Assembly (NCBI RefSeq): GCF_022601895.1
Contig: NZ_JAKVIO010000007.1
Span: 1-64,000 of the forward strand
Length of the DNA stretch: 64,000 bases
Source: Sphingomonas sp. LaA6.9
GTDB taxonomy: Bacteria; Pseudomonadota; Alphaproteobacteria; Sphingomonadales; Sphingomonadaceae
Direction of reading: 5' to 3'
The position numbers and the translations under genes were made by a program. The notes beneath the pieces are model-generated. The model worked only from the letters and a program-made list of their open reading frames with translations, made no database searches and was not told the origin of the DNA. The first letter of the stretch is position 1. Each line of letters opens with the position of its first letter. Shown here in pieces: positions 1-8,876 of this stretch.

Positions 1-1
1 G

Positions 2-466
2 CGCGAGGACGCGCATGCGGTGATGCATCTCCACACGCCTTATGGGCAGGCGGTGTCGGCGATGGAGGAGGGGCTGCTGCCGCACACCCAGACCGCGATG
101 ATCGCGCGGCACGACATCGCCTATCACGACTATGAGGGGATCGCGACCGACCTCGACGAGCGCGAGCGGCTGGTGCAGGACCTCGGCCAGAAGAGCGCGA
201 TGCTGCTCCGCAACCACGGCACGCTGACCGTGGGCGAGACCGTCGGCCGCGCCTTCCTGCGCATGTATTTCCTCGAGCGCGCCTGCGAGGTGCAGGTCCA
301 TATGCTTTCGGCCGGCCGCAACGGCCTCAACAACCCGCCGCAGGGCACGCCCGAAAAGGTGAAAGAACAGACGACCGGGCCGACCATGGCAATGGCCGCC
401 GACCTCCTCGCCTGGCCCGCGCTCCTGAGGAAGCTCGACCGGATCGACGCGAGCTTCCGGGAGTAA
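2..466 (+). CDS. Class II aldolase/adducin family protein (5' end missing)
   Basis: Only the C-terminal 154 residues are in the window; the frame is open from base 2 and the start lies upstream. The fragment has the metal-binding HxH (HLHTPYG, bases 26-34) and the later NHGTL histidine that together hold the divalent metal in fuculose-phosphate aldolase-type enzymes, followed by the family's helix YFLERACEVQ. Members do retro-aldol cleavage of sugar phosphates or decarboxylation or epimerisation of related substrates; the substrate cannot be told from this part. The gene ends 95 bases before the next one, so it is probably the last gene of an upstream unit. Confidence 0.85.
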   Translation, partial: REDAHAVMHLHTPYGQAVSAMEEGLLPHTQTAMIARHDIAYHDYEGIATDLDERERLVQDLGQKSAMLLRNHGTLTVGETVGRAFLRMYFLERACEVQVHMLSAGRNGLNNPPQGTPEKVKEQTTGPTMAMAADLLAWPALLRKLDRIDASFRE

Positions 467-561
467 CCTCCGCCACGTCACGGTTGCGCGCGTAACATGG
501 TCTTGCGCGCGCGCCTGAATGGCCGCAACACCTCCGCCATCATTCTACGCCGGAGGTAAAG

Positions 562-2409
562 TTGCGCCGCAGGACCTTTCTCGCTTCCGTCCCCGCCGTT
601 GCGCTGGGCGCGCCGCTTCTCGCGCAACAGCCAGCGATTGCCACGGGTGGCAAGCCCGCACCCAGCCTGACCCCTGATCTGCCCTCAAGCTGGAAGCCCG
701 GCGAAGACCGGTTCATCCGCCCCGATGTCGGCGTGGGCGATCGTCCGGTGGGGGCGAGCTTCGGATCGCGCACCGCGGCCTATGGCATGTCGGGTGCAGC
801 GGGCACCGCGCATCCACTCGCGACGATGGCGGGGATCGACATATTGAAGCGCGGGGGTTCGGCGGTCGATGCGGCGATCGCGATCAATGCGTGCCTCGGT
901 TTCCTCGAGCCCACCGCCAACGGCATCGGCGGCGATTGCTATGTGATGCTGTGGGACCCCAAGGCCGGCAAGGTGATGGGGCTTGCGGGATCGGGCAAAT
1001 CACCCCGTGGCCTCAGCCTCGATACCGTCCGCAAGCGCGCGAAGAACGGCGTGCTGCCCCCTTACGGCGCGGTCACCGTCTCGGTGCCCGGCACGGTCGA
1101 TGCGTGGTGGATGCTCCACCAGCGTTACGGCAAATTGAAATGGGCCGAGATACTGCAGCCCGCGATCGAGCTCGCCGAGAATGGCGCGCCCGTCCCCGAC
1201 CTGATCGCCGTGTCGATCCGCCGCAGCCTTGCCAATTTCAAGCGCAATTCGGGGCAGATCGAGGAACTCGACAACGCGCTCAAAACCTGGGCGCCGGGTG
1301 GTGAAGCACCGAAGACGGGCGGCGTCTTCCGCAACCCCGATCTTGCGCGCACGCTGCGCATGATCGCGGAGGGCGGACGCGATGCTTTTTATGAGGGGCC
1401 GATCGCGAAGACGATCGACGCCTATTTCAAACGCATCGGCGGCTGGTTGCGCCATGAGGATCTCGCGGCGCATCGCGGCGAGTGGATCGAGCCGCACATG
1501 ACCAGCTATCGCGGCGTCGGCGTCCATGCGCTGGGCGCGAACACGCAGGGCATCGCGACCTTGCAAATGCTCAACATCCTCGAAAATTTCGACATGGGGG
1601 CGGCGGGCTTCCAGTCGCCGCTCTCGATCCATCTCCAGGCCGAGGCCAAGCGTCTCGCCTATGAGGACCGCGCGCGTTACTACGCCGATCCGCACTTCTC
1701 GAAAGTGCCCGTCGAGTGGCTCATCTCGAAGGAATATGCCGCCGAGCGCGCGAAGCTGATCCGCCCCGACCGCATCCTGACCCCCGTCCATCCCGGGCAC
1801 GCGCCGAGCAAGGGCGACACCACCTATTTCAGCTGCGCCGACAAGGACGGGATGATGGTCTCGATGATCCAGTCCAACTTCCGCGGCATGGGCTCGGGGC
1901 TGGTTGCCGACGGGCTCGGCTTCATGTTCCAGGATCGCGGCCAGCTCTTCTCGATGAAGGATGGCCACCCCAATATCTATGCGCCGGGCAAGCGCCCCTT
2001 CCAGACGATCATCCCCGGCTTCGCCACGAAGGACGGGCAGCCCTGGATGTCCTTCGGCGTGATGGGCGGCGACATGCAGCCGCAGGGGCAGACGCAGATC
2101 ATCGTCAACCGGCAGGATTATGGCCTCGAGATTCAGGCTGCGGGGGATTCGCCGCGCTGGCACCATGAAGGCTCGTCGCAATCGATGGGCGAGGATGATC
2201 CGAGCCTTGGCACGACAGGACTGCTCCGCCTCGAAAGCGGCGTGCCCGCCGCCACACGCGCGGCGCTCGCGGATATCGGCTGGAAGATCGGCGAAAGCGA
2301 TGGCGGCTTCGGTCGCTACGAGTGCGTCGAGCTGCGCCATGACGGCAAGGACCGCGTCTATGCCGCGGCGAGCGAGATGCGCGCCGATGGCTGCGCGCTG
2401 GCCTACTGA
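562..2409 (+). CDS. Gamma-glutamyltransferase-family Ntn hydrolase, Tat-exported
   Basis: A 615-residue self-processing N-terminal-nucleophile hydrolase. The N-terminus has a twin-arginine signal (RRRTFL then a hydrophobic stretch ending near LLAQQ), so a folded periplasmic protein is expected. Family marks are GGSAVDAAIA and GIGGD near residues 95-125, and GDTTYFSCADKDG, where Thr420 should become the new N-terminus and nucleophile of the small subunit after autocleavage. PGKRPFQTIIPGF also matches the family. The start is a TTG with GGAGG 5 bases upstream (552-556). Relatives split gamma-glutamyl amides or, in the HpxW group, oxamate; the substrate is not decided here. It stands alone, with 90 bases before the SulP gene. 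Confidence 0.88.
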   Translation: MRRRTFLASVPAVALGAPLLAQQPAIATGGKPAPSLTPDLPSSWKPGEDRFIRPDVGVGDRPVGASFGSRTAAYGMSGAAGTAHPLATMAGIDILKRGGSAVDAAIAINACLGFLEPTANGIGGDCYVMLWDPKAGKVMGLAGSGKSPRGLSLDTVRKRAKNGVLPPYGAVTVSVPGTVDAWWMLHQRYGKLKWAEILQPAIELAENGAPVPDLIAVSIRRSLANFKRNSGQIEELDNALKTWAPGGEAPKTGGVFRNPDLARTLRMIAEGGRDAFYEGPIAKTIDAYFKRIGGWLRHEDLAAHRGEWIEPHMTSYRGVGVHALGANTQGIATLQMLNILENFDMGAAGFQSPLSIHLQAEAKRLAYEDRARYYADPHFSKVPVEWLISKEYAAERAKLIRPDRILTPVHPGHAPSKGDTTYFSCADKDGMMVSMIQSNFRGMGSGLVADGLGFMFQDRGQLFSMKDGHPNIYAPGKRPFQTIIPGFATKDGQPWMSFGVMGGDMQPQGQTQIIVNRQDYGLEIQAAGDSPRWHHEGSSQSMGEDDPSLGTTGLLRLESGVPAATRAALADIGWKIGESDGGFGRYECVELRHDGKDRVYAAASEMRADGCALAY

Positions 2410-2499
2410 CGAGGCAGCTGCGCCCGCATAGTCGCTCGCGTAACGGCTCGGGGTTTGTCCCGATTGGCCGCCTCGCCGTCCGCTGCAATGCTCCGTCGC

Positions 2500-4224
2500 A
2501 TGAGCACGGCCGACATGGCGAACGCGCGCGGGCTGGAGCGCTGGTTGCCGGGATTGCGGCTCGTCCGCACCTATCGCCGCGAATGGCTTGGCAGCGACCT
2601 TGTTGCGGGGCTCTCGGTCGCCGCGGTCGCGCTGCCGATTGGCATCGCCTATGCCCAGCTCGCCGGCTTCCCGCCCGTCGTCGGGATCTATTCGTGCATA
2701 TTGCCCGCGGTCGCCTATGCGCTTTTCGGGTCTTCGCGCCAGCTCGTCGTCAATCCCGATGCCGCGGCCTGCGCGATGATCGCGGCCACCGTCGCGCCAC
2801 TCGCGGCGGGGGATGCCGCGCGCTATGCCGATCTGGCGATCGTGCTGACACTGCTGACCGGTGTTCTGTGCATCGTCGGCGGTCTGGCGGGCTTCGGCGT
2901 CATCGCCAACTTCCTGTCGCGGCCGATCCTGACCGGCTATCTCAACGGAATCGCGCTCAGCATCATCGCGGGGCAGCTCGGCACCTTGCTCGGCTATCAT
3001 GTCGAATCCGGCGGCTTTTTCAGAACCGTTGGCAGGGTGGTCGAACGGATCGGGCAGACGCACATGCCCACGCTGTTGCTCGGGTTGGCGCTGTTTGCGA
3101 TCGTGGTCATCCTGAAACGCACCATGCCGCGCGTTCCCGCGCCGCTGGTCGCGGCGGTTGTCGGCATCACTGCGGTTTATGCTATGGGGCTTGGCGCTCA
3201 GGGCGTCGCTGTCGTCGGTGCTGTGCCTGCAGGTTTCCCCGTACCGCACATCCCGACAGTGAGCCTCGAAGAGCTCTCCGGCCTCTTCTCCGGCGCCTGC
3301 GGGATCATGCTGGTCAGTTTCTGCAGCATGATGACGACCGCCCGGGGGTTTGCCGCGCGCAACGGCTACGGCATCAATTCCAACCAGGATCTGATCGCGC
3401 TTGGCGCCGCCGATATCGTGTCCGGATTGAGCCGCGGCTTCGCGGTCAGCGGCGCTGATTCCCGGACGGCAGTTGCGGATGCAAGCGGCGGCAAGACGCA
3501 GTTGGCGACGATCGTAGCCGCGCTGGTCATGGCGCTGGTACTGATCTTCCTCACGACGCCGCTCGCCTATGTGCCCACCGCGGCGCTCGCGGCCATTCTG
3601 ATTTCCTCGGCGCTTGGCCTGTTCGATTTCGCCTCGCTACGACGCTATTATCTCCAGAGTCCCGCCGAATTCCGCCACGCCATCGTCGCGATGCTCGGGG
3701 TGATGACGATCGGCGTGCTTCAGGGCGTGCTGATCGCGGTCGCTCTGGCGCTGCTGCGGCTGCTCGTCATGGCTTCGCGGCCCAATGACGCGGTGCTCGG
3801 AACCGTCGATGGGCAGCCCGGTGTCTATGCCCCCGGCGGAACCCCCGAGCCCGGCCTCCTGATCTATCGCTTTGACGGCGCGCTGCTCTTCTTCAACGCC
3901 GATCACTTCCTCGGGCGCCTCCGCTCGGCGATCGAGGCTGCGCCCCGGCGGCCCGAATGGGTGATCCTCGACATGGAGTCGATGCCCGTGCTCGACATCA
4001 CCGGGATCGAGGCGCTCGAGCGCCTGCGCGTCGAGTTCGAGGTGCGCGGCATCGTCTTCGCGCTCGCGCGGGGCAACAGCTTTGCGCTGACGATGCTTGA
4101 GCGGTCAGGGCTTGCCGAACGTATCGGCGCGGATCGACATTTTCCGACCGTCCATCACGGCGCAGAGGCATTCCGCGCCGCAGACAGGGTCGCTATTCCG
4201 CCGGGGTCGACGCCACCAGCTTGA
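2500..4224 (+). CDS. SulP family inorganic anion transporter with STAS domain
   Basis: An inner-membrane SLC26/SulP transporter of about 574 residues. The first ~400 residues hold the membrane domain with SulP marks (PPVVGIYS and SSRQLVVNPDAA) and about a dozen hydrophobic segments; the last ~110 residues are a cytoplasmic STAS domain with the typical LDITGIEAL helix start. Relatives carry sulfate, bicarbonate or C4-dicarboxylates. The frame is open from a TTG at 2455, but the first 15 residues add nothing and ATG 2500 is preferred. The 3' end overlaps the oppositely oriented bactofilin gene by 32 bases. Confidence 0.88.
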   Translation: MSTADMANARGLERWLPGLRLVRTYRREWLGSDLVAGLSVAAVALPIGIAYAQLAGFPPVVGIYSCILPAVAYALFGSSRQLVVNPDAAACAMIAATVAPLAAGDAARYADLAIVLTLLTGVLCIVGGLAGFGVIANFLSRPILTGYLNGIALSIIAGQLGTLLGYHVESGGFFRTVGRVVERIGQTHMPTLLLGLALFAIVVILKRTMPRVPAPLVAAVVGITAVYAMGLGAQGVAVVGAVPAGFPVPHIPTVSLEELSGLFSGACGIMLVSFCSMMTTARGFAARNGYGINSNQDLIALGAADIVSGLSRGFAVSGADSRTAVADASGGKTQLATIVAALVMALVLIFLTTPLAYVPTAALAAILISSALGLFDFASLRRYYLQSPAEFRHAIVAMLGVMTIGVLQGVLIAVALALLRLLVMASRPNDAVLGTVDGQPGVYAPGGTPEPGLLIYRFDGALLFFNADHFLGRLRSAIEAAPRRPEWVILDMESMPVLDITGIEALERLRVEFEVRGIVFALARGNSFALTMLERSGLAERIGADRHFPTVHHGAEAFRAADRVAIPPGSTPPA

Positions 4225-4648
4225 GCTGGCTTTCATGCTCGGAGGTGAGCAGCGGCGCGCTACCCTTGGCGGTGAAGCGGCCCTCGACGACGCCGCCGGT
4301 CTCGATGCTGATACTCTCATAGGCAACATCGCCCGTCACGCGCGCGGTGCGTGCGATGACGAGCTCGCGCGCGTTGATCGATCCGTCGACCATGCCCGAA
4401 AGCCGCGCGCTGTCGGCAACGACGCTGCCCGTGATGCGGCTACCTTCACCCTGGATCAGCGCGGCGCAGGAGATGTCCCCTGCGACGCTGCCATCGATAT
4501 GCAGGTCCACCGTCGCGCTGATATTCCCCGTCACGACAACGTCGGCACCGATGACCGAAAAGGTCGCTGCGCTGCGCGCGGCGCCCTTAGCCATTGGCTG
4601 CGGGCTTTGCGAACCGCTTCTGGACGTTGTCTTGGACTTTGAGAACAT
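4193..4648 (-). CDS. Bactofilin family cytoskeletal protein
   Basis: A 151-residue protein with the DUF583/bactofilin beta-helix. After a basic, Ser-rich tail of ~30 residues comes a run of short repeats (GNISATVDLHIDG, GDISCAALIQGEG and similar) that form the polymerising right-handed helix. Bactofilins assemble into membrane-associated filaments without nucleotide and often recruit cell-wall enzymes. GGAGG lies 9 bases before ATG 4648; a second ATG two codons upstream (4654) is too close to it. The gene overlaps the 3' end of the upstream M23 peptidase gene by about 60 bases, so its ribosome-binding site is inside that gene and translation is probably coupled. Confidence 0.9.
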   Translation of the reverse strand: MFSKSKTTSRSGSQSPQPMAKGAARSAATFSVIGADVVVTGNISATVDLHIDGSVAGDISCAALIQGEGSRITGSVVADSARLSGMVDGSINARELVIARTARVTGDVAYESISIETGGVVEGRFTAKGSAPLLTSEHESQLKLVASTPAE

Positions 4649-5741
4649 CGGCATTGGCCTCCAGAAAAGGTCGCGGATTCATCGGACGTCCATGGACGCG
4701 GACTTCGAAGTGCAGATGTGTGCCTGTCGAGCGGCCGGTATTGCCCATGCGCGCGACCTGTTCGCCGCGCGCGACCATGTCGCCGACCTTCACGTCGAAG
4801 CCTGAAAGATGGCCATAGCGCGTTTCGATGCCGTGGCCGTGATCGATCGTCACCAGATAGCCATAGCCCGAAGCCGGGCCGGCATGGATGACGCGTCCCG
4901 ACGCGGCGGCGACGATCGGCTGACCCATATGGCCCGAGAAATCGAGCCCGGCATGGAGCGCGGCGCCGCCGGTGAAGGGGTCCGATCGATAGCCGAAGCC
5001 GCTTGTCAGCGCCATTGGCGCGGTGGGCGCGGAATTGGGGATGGCGAGCAGCGTGCGCTCCATCAGGTCGAGCTGCCTCAGCGAGCTGGCGAGACGGACG
5101 AGCTGCATGTCCTTGGCCGAGCGCGCGCTCCTGACCGGGATCAGGGGGCCGCCCATCGCGAGCGGGCGGGCGCCCGCCAGCGCCCTGGGATTGAGGCCAT
5201 AGCGGCGGATCGCCTGCTCGGCCTGCCGCGCACGCAGTGCCGCGGCCATCGTCAGCGTCTCGGCAAAGGCGAGCTGGCGCTGCTCGATCCGCGCCAGCGG
5301 TGCGGCCTCGGGAATGACGGCGCCGATCTTTGTCGCCCTGGCGTCGGGGGTGGCCGTCGCGGCCTGCGGCTTCACGTTGCCGAAATAGCCCTCGACCATG
5401 CTGTCGAGCAGCTGCTGCCGCCTTTCGAGGCGCTCGGCCATGCCGTCGACGCTTGAACGATAGGCCTGCACGCGGCTTGCCGACTGGCTGACGGCCTCCT
5501 TCTGTGCACCGATGGCCAGGCGATCGCGCACCGTCTGGATCTGGAGTCCGACGATGACAACGGTCACCATCAGCCACGCGACGACGCCGACCAGCGCCAG
5601 CGACGCCAGCTTCATCTGGAATGCCGTGGTGATCTTCAGGAAACGCATCTGTCCGCCGGAGCGGACATAGATCTCGTGATCAGGGAAAAACCGGGCCGTT
5701 CGGGCATGAAGCCCGGCAAACCCCGCTCGAATTTTCAACAC
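4587..5741 (-). CDS. M23 family metallopeptidase (LytM domain), membrane-anchored
   Basis: A cell-wall endopeptidase of about 384 residues: a short cytoplasmic lead (FFPDHEIY), one transmembrane segment (LASLALVGVVAWLMVTVVIV), a coiled-coil stretch, then a LytM domain in the periplasm. The domain keeps all zinc ligands: HAGLD (HxxxD) and HLHFE (HxH), plus a conserved GYGYLVTIDHG. It should cut peptide crosslinks in peptidoglycan. Start choice is weak: GTG 5741 gives a normal family N-terminus, but the frame stays open to 5819. Bactofilin and M23 genes are paired in many bacteria (CcmA/Csd1 in Helicobacter; BacA/LmdC in alphaproteobacteria), which supports a joint role in cell shape. Confidence 0.88.
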   Translation of the reverse strand: MLKIRAGFAGLHARTARFFPDHEIYVRSGGQMRFLKITTAFQMKLASLALVGVVAWLMVTVVIVGLQIQTVRDRLAIGAQKEAVSQSASRVQAYRSSVDGMAERLERRQQLLDSMVEGYFGNVKPQAATATPDARATKIGAVIPEAAPLARIEQRQLAFAETLTMAAALRARQAEQAIRRYGLNPRALAGARPLAMGGPLIPVRSARSAKDMQLVRLASSLRQLDLMERTLLAIPNSAPTAPMALTSGFGYRSDPFTGGAALHAGLDFSGHMGQPIVAAASGRVIHAGPASGYGYLVTIDHGHGIETRYGHLSGFDVKVGDMVARGEQVARMGNTGRSTGTHLHFEVRVHGRPMNPRPFLEANADVLKVQDNVQKRFAKPAANG

Positions 5742-5924
5742 TTTGCGACCCGCTCTATACCGATTGGTGGCGCTCACATAGCAAGCGGCTTTCCGAGTCC
5801 CGAGTCGAACTGCTTCCACTCGTGACGAGTCGGTCGAGTCGTGCGACGAGACGTTTTCGTAAACGGAAAATTCAGCTTTGGTATTCGTTGTGGATGCGAA
5901 TCGACCGGCAGATTGAATCGATCG

Positions 5925-6332
5925 TTACGCTCCCGCCATCTCCATGATGACCTTCCATTCGCTTTCGGAGATAGGCACCACCGACAGGCGCGATTGTCGG
6001 ATCATTGGCAGTTCGGCGAGCCGCGGTTCGGCCTTGATCGCCTTGAGGCTGACGGGACGGGGGAGGGGTTTTACCGGCTTCACCCTGACGGCGACCCAGC
6101 GCCCGGTCTTGTCCGTTTTGTCGGGCTCGGCCTCGCCCGAAATTTCCATCACGCCCACGGCCTCGAGCCCGATATTGCTGTGATAGAACAGCACCTGGTC
6201 GCCCGCCTTCATCGCCTTCATGTGCAGCGCGGCCGTCGGGTTTCGCACGCCGTCCCAATAGCCTTCGCCATCGCGCACCAGATCGTCCCAGCCATAGGCG
6301 TCGGGTTCGGATTTCATAAGCCAGTACGCCAT
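5925..6332 (-). CDS. EVE domain-containing protein
   Basis: A 135-residue protein that is a single EVE domain, a PUA-like fold related to eukaryotic thymocyte nuclear protein 1. Diagnostic stretches are MAYWLMKSEPDAYGWDDL at the start, WDGVRNPTA, and DQVLFYHS followed by VGVMEISGEA. EVE/YTH-like domains bind modified bases in RNA or DNA; in bacteria stand-alone copies are common and their exact target is mostly unknown. The length is normal for the family. It is transcribed alone or behind the MFS gene, 76 bases away. Confidence 0.92.
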   Translation of the reverse strand: MAYWLMKSEPDAYGWDDLVRDGEGYWDGVRNPTAALHMKAMKAGDQVLFYHSNIGLEAVGVMEISGEAEPDKTDKTGRWVAVRVKPVKPLPRPVSLKAIKAEPRLAELPMIRQSRLSVVPISESEWKVIMEMAGA

Positions 6333-6408
6333 CGCGCTTCTCCCCGTGCGGCAGTCCTGCGGTGTTATGCCGTACGATCGCGGTAGCCAAGGGCCACCGC
6401 GCCGGGCT

Positions 6409-7641
6409 TCATGCCGGATGATGGAAGAGGCGTCCGCGCTCGCAGATCAGGATCGCGCCCAGCGCGCCGAGTCCGCACAGGAAGAAACCCGTATAAAGCG
6501 GGACGGTGGTGCCATCGAAGAACTGGCCGATCGTGATGCCGATGATCGCTCCGTTGACCGTCGAGAACGCGCCCTGAAGCGAACTGGCGGTGCCGGCCAC
6601 CTCGCCGACATGTTCCATCGCCAGCGCGCCAAAATTGGCGGTGGACAAGCCGAAGCAGCCCATGGCTGCGGACTGGAGCAGCGCAAAGGTCCAGATCGAT
6701 TCGTATCCGCTCGTCGCAACCAGCAGGTGAATGCTGCTCAGCACCGTGAAGCCGATCAGCGCCCAGTGGCCGATGAAACGCATCCCCAGGCGCACGACAA
6801 GGCGCGAGTTGATGAGCGAGCCCAGCGCCATCGTCACGGCCACGCTCGCGAAGAGCGGCGCGAGCAGATGTGGCGCGCCGAAGGTATCGGCGAAGACCTG
6901 CTGGACCGAGTTGATGAAGCCGTACAGCGCCCCGGTCAGGAAGGCGAGGGCAACGGTATATCCCACCGATTGCCGGTCGCGCAGGATCTTGCCGCAGGAC
7001 CGCCTGATCTGGGTCGGGTTGATCGCGATGCGGCGCTCGGGCGCCAGCGTTTCGGGAAGGCGCAGCGCGACCCAGATCAACAGTCCGACGCCGGTGAGGC
7101 CGAGCACGACGAAGATCCAGCGCCATGGCGCGACCAGCAGGATGAGCTGGCCCGCCGACGGCGCCAGTATCGGCGCGGCCATGAAGACGATGAACGCAAG
7201 GCTCATCACGCGCGCCATCTGACGGCCGACATAACGGTCGCGCACGATTGATGCGACGAGCGTCCGCCCGCCGGCGGAAGAGGCGCCTTGCAGCACGCGC
7301 GCAATCAGCAGTGTCTCGAAGGTCGGCGCCAGCGCCGCGATGACGCTGAACACGGCATAGGCTGCCAGTGCGGTCAGCAGGATGACGCGCCGGCCGAAAC
7401 GGTCCGACAGCGTGCCGACGAACAGCTGCGCGACACCGAAGCCGATCATGAAGGCCGCGATCACATATTGGCGATCATTCTCGGTCGGGATCGACAGCGA
7501 ATCGCCGATCGCCGGCAGCGCGGGCAGCATCGAGTCGATGCCGAATGCCACCATCGCCATGATCGCTGCCATCATCGCAACGAATTCGCGGAAACCCGGG
7601 CGCAGGCTCGTGGCGACTTCGGGATGGGCTGGCGCATTCAT
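6409..7641 (-). CDS. Bcr/CflA-type multidrug efflux MFS transporter
   Basis: A 410-residue, 12-helix major facilitator of the drug:H+ antiporter-1 group. The loop between helices 2 and 3 carries motif A (GTLSDRFGRRVILL), and helix 1 starts with the GIDSMLPALPAI stretch typical of Bcr/CflA proteins, which export bicyclomycin, chloramphenicol or other drugs. The ATG at 7641 follows a 20-residue cytoplasmic lead. No repressor gene adjoins it, but an 11-base palindrome lies about 50 bases upstream of the start. Confidence 0.88.
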   Translation of the reverse strand: MNAPAHPEVATSLRPGFREFVAMMAAIMAMVAFGIDSMLPALPAIGDSLSIPTENDRQYVIAAFMIGFGVAQLFVGTLSDRFGRRVILLTALAAYAVFSVIAALAPTFETLLIARVLQGASSAGGRTLVASIVRDRYVGRQMARVMSLAFIVFMAAPILAPSAGQLILLVAPWRWIFVVLGLTGVGLLIWVALRLPETLAPERRIAINPTQIRRSCGKILRDRQSVGYTVALAFLTGALYGFINSVQQVFADTFGAPHLLAPLFASVAVTMALGSLINSRLVVRLGMRFIGHWALIGFTVLSSIHLLVATSGYESIWTFALLQSAAMGCFGLSTANFGALAMEHVGEVAGTASSLQGAFSTVNGAIIGITIGQFFDGTTVPLYTGFFLCGLGALGAILICERGRLFHHPA

Positions 7642-7688
7642 GCCCCGGCCTTTGGCGCAAAGCCGCTCCCGGCGCCAGAGTCGCGTTC

Positions 7689-7699
7689 ACAATAATTGT
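7689..7699. promoter_or_regulatory. Short AT-rich palindrome upstream of the MFS efflux gene
   Basis: ACAATAATTGT is a perfect 5-1-5 palindrome in an otherwise GC-rich gap, 48 bases before the efflux gene start. It resembles half of a MarR/TetR-type operator. This is suggestive only. Confidence 0.25.
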
Positions 7700-7728
7700 T
7701 GCGGTGCAAACAAGTTCAGGTGTCGGGC

Positions 7729-8799
7729 TCAGCCGGCAAGACCCATTCCGAGCAGCAGCAGCAGGAAGATCACCAGCGTGAAGACCGTGAAATTGACCAG
7801 CAGGAAGGTTCGCAGCAGCGCCTTTGCCGTGCTTTGTTCATAGGCTCCCTTCAGCTGGAAGAACATGTGCACGGGTGGGATGAAGACGCCCGCAAGGACG
7901 AACCATCTGGAGCTGAGCCCCAGCGAGCCAAGCAGCGTCAGCGCGGTGAACAGCAGCGTCATGAAGGCCAGCGAGTAGGTCACGAAGACCGCATGGTCGT
8001 AAATGTGCCGCTTGCGGTGCCAGAAGAACAGCAGCCAGACGAAGGGCACCGATATGGGGATCAGCATCCACGAGAATTTATAGGCGTTGGTCTGGAGCTT
8101 GTAGAGCAGCAGATTGGGGTTTTCCCGCGCCTTGGCGATGCCCTTGTCGAGCCGATTCCAGCCCGTGCGCGCATCGCCGAGGAGCGTGTCGCCCTTTTCG
8201 GCAAGCACCGTCGGTCCGCCTTCGACGATCCTGACGACGCCCGAAACCGTCGCTTTTTCGCGCTCGAGTTCGCCGGTGTCCTTGCCCGCCGCGCGGGCGT
8301 CGGCGATCTGGCGGTCGATCTCCGCCAGCTTTGCCGCGATCTCGTCGCGCTTTGATTCGACTTCGATAGCACCTTGCCGGGCGATGTCGTTCTGGATCGC
8401 GGCGGGCGCCTCGAGATGACTGCCGAAGATGCTCAGCACCGCGAACATCAGGAAGACCGAGAAGAGAAACAGCGCGAGCGGCGAGACAAAGCGCATGCGC
8501 TCGCCCCGGATATAGCGGCGCGTGAGCTCGCCCGGGCGGAAGACCAGCAGCGGCAGCGTGCGCCAGATCTTGCCTTCGAAATGGAGCACGCCATGCGCGA
8601 TATCGTGCCAGATCGCGCCCAGCGATCGGTGGATATGGCCGGGCTGGCCGCAGCTATGGCAATGCGTGCCGATCAGTTTCGTCCCGCAATTCAGGCAGAT
8701 GCCCCCATCTGCGCCATGTCCGTCGACACCGCCCTCGACCGCGCGTGCGATCAGTCCGCCCGTGACCGCATCGCCGGCCGCTTCGATTTCCCCTGTCAT
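7729..8799 (-). CDS. DUF3667 membrane protein with N-terminal zinc ribbon
   Basis: A 356-residue protein of family DUF3667. Cys35/Cys38 and Cys47/Cys50 (CLNCG and CHSCG) form a zinc ribbon; next comes the family core IHRSLGAIWHDIAHG with TRRYIRGERMRFVSP, then four or so transmembrane helices. Between helix 1 and the C-terminal helices is a charged coiled coil (about residues 150-205) likely on the outer face. The function of the family is not known. It is head-to-head with proA, 77 bases apart. Confidence 0.88.
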   Translation of the reverse strand: MTGEIEAAGDAVTGGLIARAVEGGVDGHGADGGICLNCGTKLIGTHCHSCGQPGHIHRSLGAIWHDIAHGVLHFEGKIWRTLPLLVFRPGELTRRYIRGERMRFVSPLALFLFSVFLMFAVLSIFGSHLEAPAAIQNDIARQGAIEVESKRDEIAAKLAEIDRQIADARAAGKDTGELEREKATVSGVVRIVEGGPTVLAEKGDTLLGDARTGWNRLDKGIAKARENPNLLLYKLQTNAYKFSWMLIPISVPFVWLLFFWHRKRHIYDHAVFVTYSLAFMTLLFTALTLLGSLGLSSRWFVLAGVFIPPVHMFFQLKGAYEQSTAKALLRTFLLVNFTVFTLVIFLLLLLGMGLAG

Positions 8800-8876
8800 G
8801 TCGCTGAGATATCAGCGGTGTTCGCTGCTGTGGAGAGGCTATTTCGAAGCCGCGCCGATCGTGCTAGCGGGCGGAG

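Noticed and set aside
1000-3249. Very long open frame on the minus strand across the gamma-glutamyltransferase and SulP genes
   Set aside because: It is opposite two well-supported genes, its translation is rich in Arg/Asp/His of the kind produced by GC-rich antisense frames, and no motif or ribosome-binding site is seen.
5742-5819. Longer N-terminus for the M23 peptidase
   Set aside because: The extra 26 residues are basic, unlike family starts, and precede the normal FFPDHEIY lead.
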